A stretch of DNA of 64,000 nt, taken from contig NZ_JAVBIK010000001.1 of the NCBI RefSeq assembly GCF_032193805.1, positions 2,005,001 to 2,069,000 of the forward strand, read 5' to 3'. The DNA comes from Rhodoferax potami. GTDB lineage: Bacteria; Pseudomonadota; Gammaproteobacteria; Burkholderiales; Burkholderiaceae_C. This document shows positions 1-11,515 of this stretch, piece after piece (within the stretch, counting starts at the first letter, position 1; each line of letters starts with the position of its first letter). Below the pieces are notes generated by a model, which saw only the letters and a list, made by a program, of their open reading frames with translations, was not told the DNA's origin and searched no databases. The translations under genes and the position numbers were made by a program.

Positions 1-2
1 TC

Positions 3-725
3 ATCCAGCACGGCAACACCCTGGCCCGCCCGCTGCGCGAAGTCACCCAGGCCGACCGCGTGGACGTGGTGCTCACCAACCCACCCTTTGGCGGTGTGGA
101 AGAGCCGGGCATTGAGCAAGGCTTCCCGAGCGACGTGCGCACCAAAGAAACGGCGGACTTGTTTCTGGTGCTCATTAAACACATCCTCAAAGCCAATGGC
201 CGCGCCGCGCTGGTGCTGCCCGACGGCACCCTGTTTGGCGAAGGCGTCAAGACGCGCATCAAAGAGCAACTGCTGGCTGAGTGCAACCTGCACACCATCG
301 TGCGCCTGCCCAACGGCGTGTTTGCGCCCTACACCGGCATCAAAACCAACCTGCTGTTCTTCACCAAAGGGACGCCCACTAAGGAGGTTTGGTACTACGA
401 GCACCCCTACCCCACGGGCGTGAAGAACTACAACAAAACCAAGCCCATCCGCATCGAGGAGTTCGATGTTGAAAAGGCCTGGTGGGGCAGCGAGGCCGAT
501 GGCTTTGCCAGCCGCGTGGAAAACGAACGCGCCTGGAAGGTGAGCATCGAGCAGATCAAAGCCGCCAACTACAACCTCGACCAAAAGAACCCCCACGCCG
601 CAGACGCCGTGAGCCACGACCCCGAGCAACTGCTGGCCGACTACGCCCGCCTGCAAGGCGAGGCCCAAGCCCTGCGCGATGAGCTCAAGGGAATATTGGC
701 CAAATCACTCGCTAGCGCAGGTTGA
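3..725 (+). CDS. hsdM: Type I restriction-modification DNA methylase (HsdM), 3' part, cut by window start
   Basis: This is the C-terminal part of an N-6 adenine DNA methyltransferase. The frame is open from base 3, so the gene begins outside the window; the GTG at 60 is internal. The visible protein contains the catalytic NPPF motif (LTNPPFGG) of amino-methylases and then the usual RAALVLPDG and LLFFTKG segments of HsdM. The family transfers methyl groups from S-adenosylmethionine to adenine as an M2S complex with HsdS. The stop codon overlaps the TTG start of the following hsdS, so the two are translationally coupled. The last codons lie inside a copy of a dispersed repeat (705-771). No hsdR follows to the right, so it is upstream of the window or absent. 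Confidence 0.9.
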   Translation: MQHGNTLARPLREVTQADRVDVVLTNPPFGGVEEPGIEQGFPSDVRTKETADLFLVLIKHILKANGRAALVLPDGTLFGEGVKTRIKEQLLAECNLHTIVRLPNGVFAPYTGIKTNLLFFTKGTPTKEVWYYEHPYPTGVKNYNKTKPIRIEEFDVEKAWWGSEADGFASRVENERAWKVSIEQIKAANYNLDQKNPHAADAVSHDPEQLLADYARLQGEAQALRDELKGILAKSLASAG

Positions 726-771
726 ATAAGCGCATGCTGCTATCAAATTTGAATTTATTAGCCACCGCCCC
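705..771 (-). repeat. Dispersed Comamonadaceae-type repeat, copy 1 (hsdM/hsdS junction)
   Basis: Read on the minus strand this copy has the family pattern: an A/T-rich lead, TTTGATAGC, a CGC about 10 bases further, a 9-12 base spacer, then GCGCTAG. It spans the 3' end of hsdM and the 5' end of hsdS, so it supplies the last residues of one protein and the first of the other. Related copies lie at 11461, 17996, 27743, 31201, 36005, 37543 and 51141. Confidence 0.6.
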
Positions 772-2347
772 TGGCGGTGTGGCGCGCTTGCGCGAGCTGA
801 TTTTGACGCTGGCCGTGCAAGGCAAGCTAGTTGCCCAAGACCCGAGCGATGAGCCAGCGAGCGAGCTGCTGAAGAAGATTCGGGCGGAGAAAGACCGGCT
901 GATTGCGGATAAGAAGATTCGACGCTTGAAGCCGCTAGATTCGATTGACGACAGCGAATGTGTGTTCGTCCTACCCAGCAACTGGGAGTGGGAGCGCCTG
1001 GGAAATCTCGGCGATTGGGGAGCCGGCGCGACACCATCTCGCTCGAACAGCAACTACTACGGCGGAAGTATTCCCTGGTTCAAGTCAGGTGAATTGACGG
1101 CGGACTTCATTTCCGAATCAGAAGAAACAGTCACCGACGCAGCACTGCGCGACTGTTCGCTACGACTAAATCAAGTTGGCGACGTGCTGATAGCGATGTA
1201 TGGCGCGACCATTGGCAAGACCGCAATACTTTCCGTAGTCGGCACGACCAACCAAGCAGTGTGTGCGTGCACGCCATTCGTAGGTTTGTCCAATACCTAT
1301 TTGCTGCTGCTTATGAAGGCGTTGAAGCCTTATTTCATTAGCATCGGCGCTGGCGGAGCGCAGCCCAACATCTCGCGCGAGAAAGTCGTCGCCACAGTCA
1401 TTGGTTTGCCACCGCTCGCCGAACAATCCCGCATCGTCACCCGCGTCGAAGAACTCATGCGCTTGTGCGACGCGCTCGAAGCCAAAGGCCAGCTCGAAGC
1501 CACGCAACACGCACAGCTCGTTAGTACCCTGCTGGCCACGCTCACCGAAAGCGAAACGCCCGCGCAACTGGCCGACAACTGGCACCGCATCGCCACCCAC
1601 TTCGACCTGCTGCTAGACCGACCCGAGGCCTTAGACGCCCTGGAGCAAACCATCCTCCAACTCGCAGTGCGCGGCCTGCTCGTCCCCCAAGACCCGCAAG
1701 ACGAACCCGCAAGCGTTCTTCTAAAGAAAATCCGCACCGAGAAAGACAAGCTCATCGCCGAGGGCAAGAGCAAACGCGACAAACCCCTGCCGCCGATTGC
1801 GGAAGATGAACAGCCGTTTGTATTGCCGCAAGGGTGGGTGTGGGTGCGGCTGAACGACCTTATTCGTATTGGTTCCGGTGATGGCTTAACAGCCGCGCAG
1901 ATGGCACCGGGAGGAACCATTCCCGTCTTTGGTGGAAATGGCGTGAACGGGCATCACGATAAAGCTAATGTGGACGAACCAACCTTGGTCATTGGGCGTG
2001 TCGGTTATTACTGTGGATCCGTGCACATTACACCGGCCAAAGCTTGGGTTACAGATAACGCGTTCATTACTCGATACCCAAAAGTTTGTTTGGATATGGA
2101 GTGGCTCTATTGGTTGCTGGTTGGTACGAACCTCAAAGAAAATGATTCAGCAACCGCTCAGCCAGTTATCTCCGGGAGAAAGCTGTATCCCATCGTGGTC
2201 GCACTCCCACCCCTCGCCGAACAATCCCGCATCGTCACCCGCGTAGCCCAGCTGCGCCGCCTGTGCGCCGACCTGCGCCAGCGCCTGTCCGACAGCCAAT
2301 CCACCCAAGCCCATCTGGCCGAGGCGCTGGTGCAAGAGGTGGCCTGA
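722..2347 (+). CDS. hsdS: Type I restriction-modification specificity subunit (HsdS)
   Basis: A 541-residue DNA-recognition subunit with the classical two-fold layout. Each half has a target recognition domain followed by a conserved helix. The repeat units are visible: LAVQGKLVAQD.PSDEPAS near residue 30 and LAVRGLLVPQD.PQDEPAS near residue 315, and LPPLAEQSRIVTRV near residues 230 and 495. The start is TTG at 722, overlapping the hsdM stop; an in-frame ATG lies at 734. The first codons fall in a dispersed repeat shared with the end of hsdM. A 32-bp perfect direct repeat inside the gene (1415-1446 and 2213-2244) could support recombination between halves. It should pair with the methylase just upstream. 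Confidence 0.9.
   Translation: MNKRMLLSNLNLLATAPGGVARLRELILTLAVQGKLVAQDPSDEPASELLKKIRAEKDRLIADKKIRRLKPLDSIDDSECVFVLPSNWEWERLGNLGDWGAGATPSRSNSNYYGGSIPWFKSGELTADFISESEETVTDAALRDCSLRLNQVGDVLIAMYGATIGKTAILSVVGTTNQAVCACTPFVGLSNTYLLLLMKALKPYFISIGAGGAQPNISREKVVATVIGLPPLAEQSRIVTRVEELMRLCDALEAKGQLEATQHAQLVSTLLATLTESETPAQLADNWHRIATHFDLLLDRPEALDALEQTILQLAVRGLLVPQDPQDEPASVLLKKIRTEKDKLIAEGKSKRDKPLPPIAEDEQPFVLPQGWVWVRLNDLIRIGSGDGLTAAQMAPGGTIPVFGGNGVNGHHDKANVDEPTLVIGRVGYYCGSVHITPAKAWVTDNAFITRYPKVCLDMEWLYWLLVGTNLKENDSATAQPVISGRKLYPIVVALPPLAEQSRIVTRVAQLRRLCADLRQRLSDSQSTQAHLAEALVQEVA
1415..2244 (+). repeat. 32-bp perfect direct repeat within hsdS (copies 1415-1446 and 2213-2244)
   Basis: Two identical 32-base copies, beginning CTCGCCGAACAATCCCGCAT, are separated by about 770 bp. 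They encode the LAEQSRIVTRV helix that ends each half of the specificity protein. Identity at the DNA level over third codon positions suggests gene conversion or selection for recombination between half-subunits. Confidence 0.85.
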
Positions 2348-2349
2348 GC

Positions 2350-3162
2350 ATGTCTGTCGTGGGCGAGGTCACTGGCGTATGGGGTCTGCTCACCAAGGCG
2401 TGGGACTGGCGCCAAGAGCGCGTGGACCCGGCCTTCCGCTGCGCAAACCGCTTGATCCGCGCCTTTGATGCCCACGGCATCAAGCGCCAGCAAGTCATGC
2501 GTCTACTTGACCCACAGGCCCTGCCCGCGAAGCCCGAGTTGACGATGGCTGATTTCTCCAAGCCCGGCAAGCTCAAAGCCAAACTCTCGCCCCAGCTCCT
2601 GGACTGGGCGGCGGATTACTTGAATGTGCAGCGCGCGTGGTTTGACGACGTGGATGTGCGCCCACATGTGGTGGTGGACCACTACAAACACCCGGCGCAA
2701 TACGGCGCGTGGCTGCAAGACCGCCAGACGCGTGTGCCCGATGTAAATCGCCACTTGTGCATCTGGAAAGGCAAGGGCCAGCCACTAGGGCCAGACGGCG
2801 TGGGCCAGGGGCCGCTGTGCTTGGTCTACGAAGAAACTTCAGACGGCTTGGATGGCACCGAGTTGTCGCGCTACTGGCTGTTATCTAACGAGTGGAACTT
2901 GCACCACGCTCCGTGCATAGAAAACATGGTGGCCGCCGTGGCTGTGGCTCAGTCCTTGGGCATTTTGGTCACCCGCCGCGATGTGCCGCGGACCACCTTA
3001 CGGCGTTTGGAATCCGGCGATGCGTTGTTGCCCGAAGCCGCCGCTCAAGCAAGCGCTCTGTGGCATCCAGAAGATTTGATATCCCCCTTGCCCGGTAAAG
3101 ACACCGCTTGGCGCCAAGCGCTATGGCAGGGTGCGCAGAGGTGGACGGCAAATAACCCTTGA
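2350..3162 (+). CDS. Uncharacterised protein with XRE-like N-terminus, downstream of hsdS
   Basis: A 270-residue protein of unknown function. The ATG at 2350 lies 3 bases after the hsdS stop; a longer frame from 2263 would overlap hsdS and has no support. Residues about 30-100 (ANRLIRAFDAHGIKRQQVMRLL then LLDWAADYLNVQRAWFDD) resemble the helix-turn-helix layout and the trailing helix seen in XRE-family regulators. The remainder has two conserved-looking blocks (RHLCIWKGKGQPLG, YWLLSNEWNLHHAPC) that I do not recognise. It sits between a restriction gene and an XRE-ImmA gene, so a regulatory or defence role is plausible, but that is inference from position. Confidence 0.75.
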   Translation: MSVVGEVTGVWGLLTKAWDWRQERVDPAFRCANRLIRAFDAHGIKRQQVMRLLDPQALPAKPELTMADFSKPGKLKAKLSPQLLDWAADYLNVQRAWFDDVDVRPHVVVDHYKHPAQYGAWLQDRQTRVPDVNRHLCIWKGKGQPLGPDGVGQGPLCLVYEETSDGLDGTELSRYWLLSNEWNLHHAPCIENMVAAVAVAQSLGILVTRRDVPRTTLRRLESGDALLPEAAAQASALWHPEDLISPLPGKDTAWRQALWQGAQRWTANNP

Positions 3163-3215
3163 TGCAGCTTGATTAAACTTGATTTCAGGTGATTTGCACC
3201 GATAATCCACTGGTT

Positions 3216-4337
3216 ATGCAAAAAGTTATCCACAGCGACAACGTCAAATTAGCCATTCAACAGTTGGGATGGACCCAAAAAGAACTGGCTGCACAGTTAG
3301 GAGTTACGGGCCAGGCTGTTACTAACTGGATGAAGGGTACAGATTTCCCTCGGCCTGACAAACTGCTGAAGCTGGCGACTACCTTAAAGCTTGGCTTTGC
3401 AGATTTAGTGCAGTTGCCCCAGGCGGCACAGCCAGTGGTCGCATTTCGCAAAAAGGCGGGTGCAAAGACCAAAGACGAACACATCTTGAAGGCTATGGCC
3501 ATGGGTGCCATGTTGAAGGCATTGGTGCCTTTTCTGGCCGCCGTGCCGCAACTGCGTCGTCAAGTCCCCGAGCCATCTACAGATTACGTGGCGTTGCAAG
3601 ACGTGGTGTCGCAAGTGCGTAAGAACTTGGGTTTGGGTGAGGGCGGCGTGCTTCACTACGAGCAGCTGCTGAGCGAGTTTGCCGACAATGGCGCAGTGGT
3701 TGTTCCCGTTATGTGGGGGGCTTTGCAAAACCACAAAAACGCGTTGCATATCCTTTTGCCAGAGGAGCGGGTGACCTTCATCTTCCTGAATTTAGACACC
3801 TATTTGGAGGATTTCAAATTTTGGATGGCGCATGAACTTGCCCATGTGTTTACGCCGCAGTTAGCAGGTAAAGAGGAAGGCGAAGATTTTGCAGATGCCT
3901 TTGCTGGTGCTTTGCTGTTCCCCAGGGAACTGGCTCGCACGGTGTACACCCAGGTGGCTGGGCAGTCCAAGGCGCAAGAGGCCGCTGTATTACAAAAATT
4001 TGCGCAGGAGCATGGCATTTCGCTGAATACAGTTTTCCAGCAGGTGAATGGCTTTGCCAAATCACAGGGACTAACACCCCTGAAGCACGCAGAGCTCGAT
4101 ATCCACAAACTGCGAAATATGCAGCGCGGTAAGTTGGTGAGTGAGACTTTGTTTGCGCCATTGCCCCCGTCGCCCTCCGCTTACATCGCATCGGCTGAAC
4201 GTCAGTTTCATAGCGATTTCTTTCATGCCCTGCGTCGTATGGTGCAAGCAAAGCAAACGGGCGCAGGCTATGTCCAGCAGGTGATGGACATTCCCATGCA
4301 AGATGCGTTGGCACTGCATGGGGAACTAACGCGGTGA
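3216..4337 (+). CDS. XRE-family regulator fused to ImmA/IrrE-type metallopeptidase
   Basis: A 373-residue two-domain protein. Residues about 8-62 form an XRE helix-turn-helix (LGWTQKELAAQLGVTGQAVTNWMKG). The second half carries the zinc-peptidase motif HELAH at residues 206-210, followed by the EGEDFADAFAGALLFP block typical of ImmA/IrrE. Such proteins are known as antitoxins or as proteases that cleave repressors after damage. ATG at 3216 is chosen; GTG at 3189 is possible but starts before the conserved fold. The stop overlaps the GTG of the PIN gene by 4 bases, so the two are a coupled pair, most likely antitoxin/regulator and toxin. Confidence 0.88.
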   Translation: MQKVIHSDNVKLAIQQLGWTQKELAAQLGVTGQAVTNWMKGTDFPRPDKLLKLATTLKLGFADLVQLPQAAQPVVAFRKKAGAKTKDEHILKAMAMGAMLKALVPFLAAVPQLRRQVPEPSTDYVALQDVVSQVRKNLGLGEGGVLHYEQLLSEFADNGAVVVPVMWGALQNHKNALHILLPEERVTFIFLNLDTYLEDFKFWMAHELAHVFTPQLAGKEEGEDFADAFAGALLFPRELARTVYTQVAGQSKAQEAAVLQKFAQEHGISLNTVFQQVNGFAKSQGLTPLKHAELDIHKLRNMQRGKLVSETLFAPLPPSPSAYIASAERQFHSDFFHALRRMVQAKQTGAGYVQQVMDIPMQDALALHGELTR

Positions 4338-4927
4338 CTACCGAAGTCCTGCTGGACACCAATACCTACCTTCGCTTAGCAAAGCGAATTCGTCCTGCGG
4401 TCGGGCGTGAGTTTGGGCAAGTGCCCTATGTTGTAGTCATTTTGAAAGCGGTGGAGGAAGAGGTCCATCGCAGCGCCAAGTTGCTATTCAAAAACCCTTG
4501 GTTTGACGAGCCGGAGTTTGCGGAGGAACGAATCGCCAAACAAACCAGGCTAAGTGCAGCAGACAAGCAGGAAATGAAGCTAGTGCAGGACATCCTGATG
4601 GGCACCGTTCAGCTTGACATTGACAAGTACACCTCTCACGGGCGTTCACCACCGGGGCCTACCGATTGCTGGTTGCTGGCGTATGGCAAGGTCAAGAATG
4701 CAATCGTTGTGACGGATGACTTGGGGATGCACACTTTGGCCGCTGAGGTGGGATTGAAGGTCTGGCACGGGTTTGAGCTGCTTGCCAAACTCAAAACTGC
4801 CAAAGTCGTTGACAACGATCTCGTGCGTGAAATCTATGATGCGTTGGATCGAAATGGTGATTTGACGGATACATGGCGTAGAGCACAACATGAGGTGTTT
4901 TCCAGAGTCTTTGGCCCGGCACCTTGA
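4334..4927 (+). CDS. PIN-domain protein, probable RNase toxin
   Basis: A 197-residue protein with acidic residues placed as in PIN nucleases: D8 in LLDTNTYLRL, D111 in PTDCWLLAYG and D128/D129 in VVTDDLGM. PIN toxins are Mg-dependent RNases. The protein is longer than VapC (about 130 residues); the extra mid-region is helical and charged. GTG start at 4334 overlaps the end of the XRE-ImmA gene, which suggests that gene as its control partner. The locus abuts the housekeeping DUF2894 gene tail to tail with only 26 bases between. Confidence 0.8.
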   Translation: MTTEVLLDTNTYLRLAKRIRPAVGREFGQVPYVVVILKAVEEEVHRSAKLLFKNPWFDEPEFAEERIAKQTRLSAADKQEMKLVQDILMGTVQLDIDKYTSHGRSPPGPTDCWLLAYGKVKNAIVVTDDLGMHTLAAEVGLKVWHGFELLAKLKTAKVVDNDLVREIYDALDRNGDLTDTWRRAQHEVFSRVFGPAP

Positions 4928-4953
4928 CTGTTGATTGCTATAGCCCGGTAAAA

Positions 4954-5607
4954 CTAGCTTTTGTCTTTAGTTTTTGATTTACGTGCGGACGCTTTTGCCG
5001 ACTTGGCTGCTTTAGGTGCTTGCGGCAGCGTCAAGGCATCCAGCTGCAGCAGGGTGTCCAGGTGGCTCATGAAGTGGTGCAAATAGGCCGGCGAGAGGTC
5101 TTGCATCAGGCCCAGGGTGCGAAGCACCAGCCGGTGCGAGTTGAGCGGGCCGGCATTGGCAGGGCCTTGGGTGAGGGCGTGTCCGACTTGGTCTTGCACT
5201 TTCATGCGGCCCCAGGCTTGCTTGAACTGTTGAACGCTCTTCATTTCTGGCACGCCGCGTGCGGGTGTTGGGGCCGCGCCGTGTGGCGCACCCGCTTGCG
5301 GCACACGAAGCTGCGTGTTGAGCGCTTTCAAGCTGTTCAGGCCCGCTCGCCGCAAGGGCGCGCGGCCAGGCGCGGCCGGGCTCGACAGTCGGGCCGGGGC
5401 TATCGCCCAGCGGCGCTCAAAATCTGCCAGCGCGTTACCCAAGGCGGTACACAGATGGTGTTGCACTGCGCCTGATTGCGTGGGCAGCCGTTGTGCCAGT
5501 GTCTCTAGGTAGCGAAAGCGCACCGGGTCGAGTGCCTGCCGGCCGGCAGAGCGCAACGCGTCCAAGGTGGCCAGCAGTTGATCTGCTGGGGCTGCCGCCT
5601 CAGTCAT
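4954..5607 (-). CDS. DUF2894-family protein, last gene of motor-like operon
   Basis: A 217-residue cytosolic-looking protein beginning MTEAAAPADQLLATLDALRSAG. I assign it to DUF2894 from its place after an OmpA-like and a DUF802 gene, an arrangement I recall from Burkholderiales. It is helical at both ends, with a proline/alanine-rich middle and a lysine-rich tail (KSAKASARKSKTKDKS) that could bind nucleic acid or acidic lipid. The ATG at 5607 overlaps the end of the upstream OmpA-like gene by 8 bases, so translation is coupled. Function unknown; it is probably a cytoplasmic partner of the membrane complex encoded upstream. Confidence 0.75.
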   Translation of the reverse strand: MTEAAAPADQLLATLDALRSAGRQALDPVRFRYLETLAQRLPTQSGAVQHHLCTALGNALADFERRWAIAPARLSSPAAPGRAPLRRAGLNSLKALNTQLRVPQAGAPHGAAPTPARGVPEMKSVQQFKQAWGRMKVQDQVGHALTQGPANAGPLNSHRLVLRTLGLMQDLSPAYLHHFMSHLDTLLQLDALTLPQAPKAAKSAKASARKSKTKDKS

Positions 5608-6244
5608 GCGCAGGGGCACCCTTGGGGACGGGCGCCATTTCGACCCGGCGGTTGAGCGCCCGGCCACTGTCGTTTTGGTTGGAGGCCACCGGCTGTTCGG
5701 CACCGAAGGCGGCGGCAAATACGCGGGAGGCGGGCATACCCTCTTCGATCAATGCTCGGGTAACAGTGAGGGAGCGCTGGGCCGAGAGCTCGAGGTTGTC
5801 CGCAAACCGCCGGTTGCTGCCGGAGACGGGTTGGTCGTCAGTAAAGCCGCTGACCATCAGCATTTCATTGCGCTCACCCAGGTACACCTGCAGCGGTGGC
5901 ACCAGGCTTTTGAGGAGCTGCCGCCCATCGGGGCGCAGCTGGTCGGAGCTGACGGCAAACAGCACACTGCCGCTGATGCCGATGCGGCCGTTATTGAGGG
6001 TGACCCGCCCCGATTGCAGCGGTATGGCCAATGCTTTTTCGAGGGCCATGCGGCGCTGCTCTTCCTGCTGGCGCTTTTTGACTTCGGCTTCCAAGTTCGC
6101 CACCAGGTCCATCTGCACCACCAGCACGCCCACCAGGATCAGCACAAACGCGCCGAGCAGCCCTGCCATCAGGTCGCCAAAGACGGCCCATACCGGTGCG
6201 GTCTCCAGACCGCCTTCGTCGGCGATGTCGGTATCGCCGGTCAT
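5600..6244 (-). CDS. MotB/OmpA-like peptidoglycan-binding membrane protein
   Basis: A 214-residue protein with one transmembrane helix (about 20-43) near the N-terminus, a short coiled coil (about 47-70) and a C-terminal OmpA-type peptidoglycan-binding domain (about 85-205, ending in GRALNRRVEM). The helix begins FGDLMAGLLGAF, with Asp24 at the place of the proton-carrying aspartate of MotB and ZorB. This differs from a plain OmpA porin, which would have a barrel. It overlaps the upstream DUF802 gene by ATGA (6241-6244). Inference: it is the stator-type, cell-wall-anchored half of an ion-driven complex with the DUF802 protein. Confidence 0.85.
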   Translation of the reverse strand: MTGDTDIADEGGLETAPVWAVFGDLMAGLLGAFVLILVGVLVVQMDLVANLEAEVKKRQQEEQRRMALEKALAIPLQSGRVTLNNGRIGISGSVLFAVSSDQLRPDGRQLLKSLVPPLQVYLGERNEMLMVSGFTDDQPVSGSNRRFADNLELSAQRSLTVTRALIEEGMPASRVFAAAFGAEQPVASNQNDSGRALNRRVEMAPVPKGAPAHD

Positions 6245-8127
6245 GCCTGGCCTTGGGCGGTGGTTGCGGGCTGGTTGCGCAGTTTGCGCAGGTCTTCGAC
6301 CACGGATTTTTGCGCGCTCAGGCTCAGGTCAATGACCTCGCGGGCCTGGGTCACGTAGTAGGCCAGTTGCTCGTCGCTGCGCTCGACCGATTGGCTCACA
6401 GCGGCTTCAATGCCTTGGAGGCTGCGCACCAAGGCGTCGTTGCTGCCCACAAACAGTTCCACCGCATGTTGGAAGCTGCTGCTCAAACTGGTGAGCTCCA
6501 CGGCGCTGCCTTGCACATGGGCGGCAAGCTGCTCGGCCTTGTCGCCTTGCAGCGCCAGGGTTTGGGCAAACTGCGCTTGCACCTGGGCCAGTGTGCTGCC
6601 GGCGGTGGCAACCAAGGTGTCAATCGCGGCGCGCTGCCCTTGGGTGGTGGCTTCTGCAGATTGCAGCAGCCCGCTGAGTCGCTCCATGAGCTGATGGCGC
6701 TCTTGCAGGGTCTGTGTGTCGCGCTCGTCGAGGCGCGTCATTTCAGTGCGCAAGCGGGTGGTGAGTTCACTGAGTCGGGCACTGGCGGCCTCGCCACGGG
6801 CGGCTTCTTCAGTGCGCAGTGCGGCCAACTCGGTCCGCCACAGGGCGGCGAGCGCGTCCATGCGACTTTGTTGTTGCGCGGCCCATGCGGCTTCGCTGTG
6901 GTGGTGGGCGTCGAACAGCGCTTCCGACCGGGCCAGCACTTGCGTAACCCCGCCCAAAGCGGCGGCTGCCTGCTCGGTGGTGCGGGTAGTGATGGTGGCA
7001 GCACTGGTCTCGAGTGCGGCGCACACGGCTTGTTGCTGGGCGAGGGCTTGCGCCCCGGCGTTTTGCCATTCGGTTTGCAGGGTTTGGGTGCTTTGGCCCA
7101 GGGCCCGCGCCCAGTCCGAGGTCAGGGCCTGTGTGCTCTCGCGGAAGCCGGCCAGCATGTCTTGCAATTGGGTGTGCAGGGTGTTGCTGGTCCGGTCGTG
7201 CTGGGCGCGGGACTCTGCGGCCAGCTGCTGCATGGCGGTTTCCACCACTGGCACGATGGTTTCGCCGGCATGGCGGGCGCCTGCCAACAAGCTGTCTTGC
7301 AAGGATTGGCCTACTGCCGCTGCCAGGGTGGTGTACGCGCGGTTAACGTCTTCGTGGAAGGCGTGCTGGCGGCTTTCGAGTTGGGTGCTGAGCGTGTCGT
7401 GGCGCTGCTCCATCTGGGTCATCAGGCGTTGCAGTTGCTCGGCCACCGCGGGCAAGGCATGTGACTGTTGTTGCAGGGCCAACAGGCTGGCTTCGCGCTG
7501 GTGCGCCAGCGAGAAAGGCCGCAACACACCGGCAATGCGCTGGTCCAGCAAGCGGCCGGTGTGCAAGCGATCGCGCCGGCTGAGCGCCGACACCAGCCCG
7601 AGCATGGCCGAACTGGCCACACCAGCCACCGAGGTGCCGAAAGACAGGCCCAGGCCTTTGATGGGGGCCGCCAGTGCAGAGCGGATGGCTTGCAGGTCGG
7701 TAGAGCCTTCGAGCGCAAACACCGCGCCCTTGAAGGTCAGCACCATGCCGAGAAAGGTGCCCAACATGCCGAGCATGACCAGCAGGCCGACCAGATACGG
7801 CGTGAGTGCCGGGCCGGGCAGCGCCACGCGCTCGCCCTCAATCCGCAAGCGCACGCTGTGCTGCAGTGGGGCTGGCACTTGTTCGAGCCACGGCGCCAGC
7901 GTGTCCATCGCGGGCGGAATATTCGAGAGTGCCGCATGCAGCCCCCGGGTGCCGGCGCGGTAGTGGTGGAGCTCGCGCAGGCCTGCTGCGTAGACGGCGG
8001 CGATCACCAAGGTCATGACCAGTGCCAAGGGGCTGGTGCTCACAAAACCCGCAGCGATCCAGACCAGCGCCAGGGCACCGAGGGCCGAGGCGGCAGGGAT
8101 GAAAAACCGGTTCAAATCTTTGTTCAT
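6241..8127 (-). CDS. DUF802-family protein: MotA/TolQ-like channel with long coiled-coil tail
   Basis: A 628-residue protein. Four hydrophobic helices are visible at about 12-30, 34-50, 111-131 and 157-181. The third (VMLGMLGTFLGMVLTF) and fourth (SFGTSVAGVASSAMLGL) have the Gly/Thr pattern of the MotA/TolQ/ExbB proton-channel family. From about residue 210 to the end the protein is a long Ala/Gln/Glu-rich coiled coil, as in the cytoplasmic tail of the Zorya protein ZorA. The start is ATG at 8127, 6 bases after the DUF3348 stop. Family naming rests on context and composition; the channel homology is from motif reading. Confidence 0.8.
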   Translation of the reverse strand: MNKDLNRFFIPAASALGALALVWIAAGFVSTSPLALVMTLVIAAVYAAGLRELHHYRAGTRGLHAALSNIPPAMDTLAPWLEQVPAPLQHSVRLRIEGERVALPGPALTPYLVGLLVMLGMLGTFLGMVLTFKGAVFALEGSTDLQAIRSALAAPIKGLGLSFGTSVAGVASSAMLGLVSALSRRDRLHTGRLLDQRIAGVLRPFSLAHQREASLLALQQQSHALPAVAEQLQRLMTQMEQRHDTLSTQLESRQHAFHEDVNRAYTTLAAAVGQSLQDSLLAGARHAGETIVPVVETAMQQLAAESRAQHDRTSNTLHTQLQDMLAGFRESTQALTSDWARALGQSTQTLQTEWQNAGAQALAQQQAVCAALETSAATITTRTTEQAAAALGGVTQVLARSEALFDAHHHSEAAWAAQQQSRMDALAALWRTELAALRTEEAARGEAASARLSELTTRLRTEMTRLDERDTQTLQERHQLMERLSGLLQSAEATTQGQRAAIDTLVATAGSTLAQVQAQFAQTLALQGDKAEQLAAHVQGSAVELTSLSSSFQHAVELFVGSNDALVRSLQGIEAAVSQSVERSDEQLAYYVTQAREVIDLSLSAQKSVVEDLRKLRNQPATTAQGQA

Positions 8128-8133
8128 ATCGTC

Positions 8134-8816
8134 TCAAGCACCAGTGCGCCAGGCCTCTACTAGGCCGGTGACTGGTTCCAATCTAAAGTGCAGTTCTGCT
8201 ACCAGGGCAGCTTGAAAATCCTGCTCAAAATCTGCCATCGGCAGGCTCTCGTCCTGGCGGTAGCGGTGAAAGCGTCGCTCCAACAAGACTGCTAGGGTCG
8301 CGAGCAACGCCTGGGTGCGGGGCATCAGCATGGTCTCCAGCGCGGCATCGAGTTGTGCCAACTGACGCAGCCGGGGGCTGGCCTGTGACAGCACCTGCCG
8401 GCAGTGTTGGCGCAAAGGGTCTATGCGCAGCTCGAAGCGCCGCTGAATATCGAGGTAGCGTTGCCGGTAGCTGCCGTAATCCTCTTCCACCACCGGCTCT
8501 GTCACGGCTTGCGGCATCGGGACCGAGCGCAGACTGGGGCGTTGCGGGGCTGGTATCAGGCGGACAGAGCGGGTCAGGTCGTCTTGCAGCTGTTGCAGCA
8601 GCTCGCCGACATCTAACGCCTGCTTTTTGCCGGCCTCCGGGGCAGCCATTCCCGCATTGCGGATCTCGGGCAGCGCCGTACTGAGCGCGATCGCATCCAA
8701 GGGGCCCAGCCACGCGCTCCAGTGCTCTGCCCAGTCTTGCCGCGGGGCGCGGGTATCAACCGCGGCCCATGTTTCCAGCAGGCCGACGAGCCCCGAGGGG
8801 CTGGAACGGCCCTGCA

Positions 8817-8817
<1 letters not shown>
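8134..8817 (-). CDS. DUF3348-family protein, coupled to gyrB
   Basis: A 227-residue soluble, helical protein (MQGRSSPSGLVGLLETWAAVD). There is no recognisable catalytic motif; a basic, tyrosine-containing segment (DYGSYRQRYLDIQRRFELRIDPLRQ) sits mid-protein. Its ATG shares the A of the gyrB TGA stop (TGATG at 8815-8819), so it is translated by re-initiation after gyrB. It opens the four-gene block DUF3348-DUF802-OmpA-DUF2894. The DUF3348 name comes from recalled neighbourhoods and was not verified by a search. Confidence 0.72.

Positions 8818-11515
<2,698 letters not shown>

Noticed and set aside
3226..3234. Perfect DnaA box TTATCCACA at the start of the XRE-ImmA gene
   Set aside because: It lies in codons for VIHS near the start and is single; probably chance or coding.
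1..4927. A prophage or integrative element around the first restriction genes
   Set aside because: No integrase, attachment repeats or tRNA target were seen in the visible part.
6196..7464. 422-codon plus-strand frame opposite the DUF802 gene
   Set aside because: Mirror of the repetitive coiled-coil coding sequence; composition is artificial.
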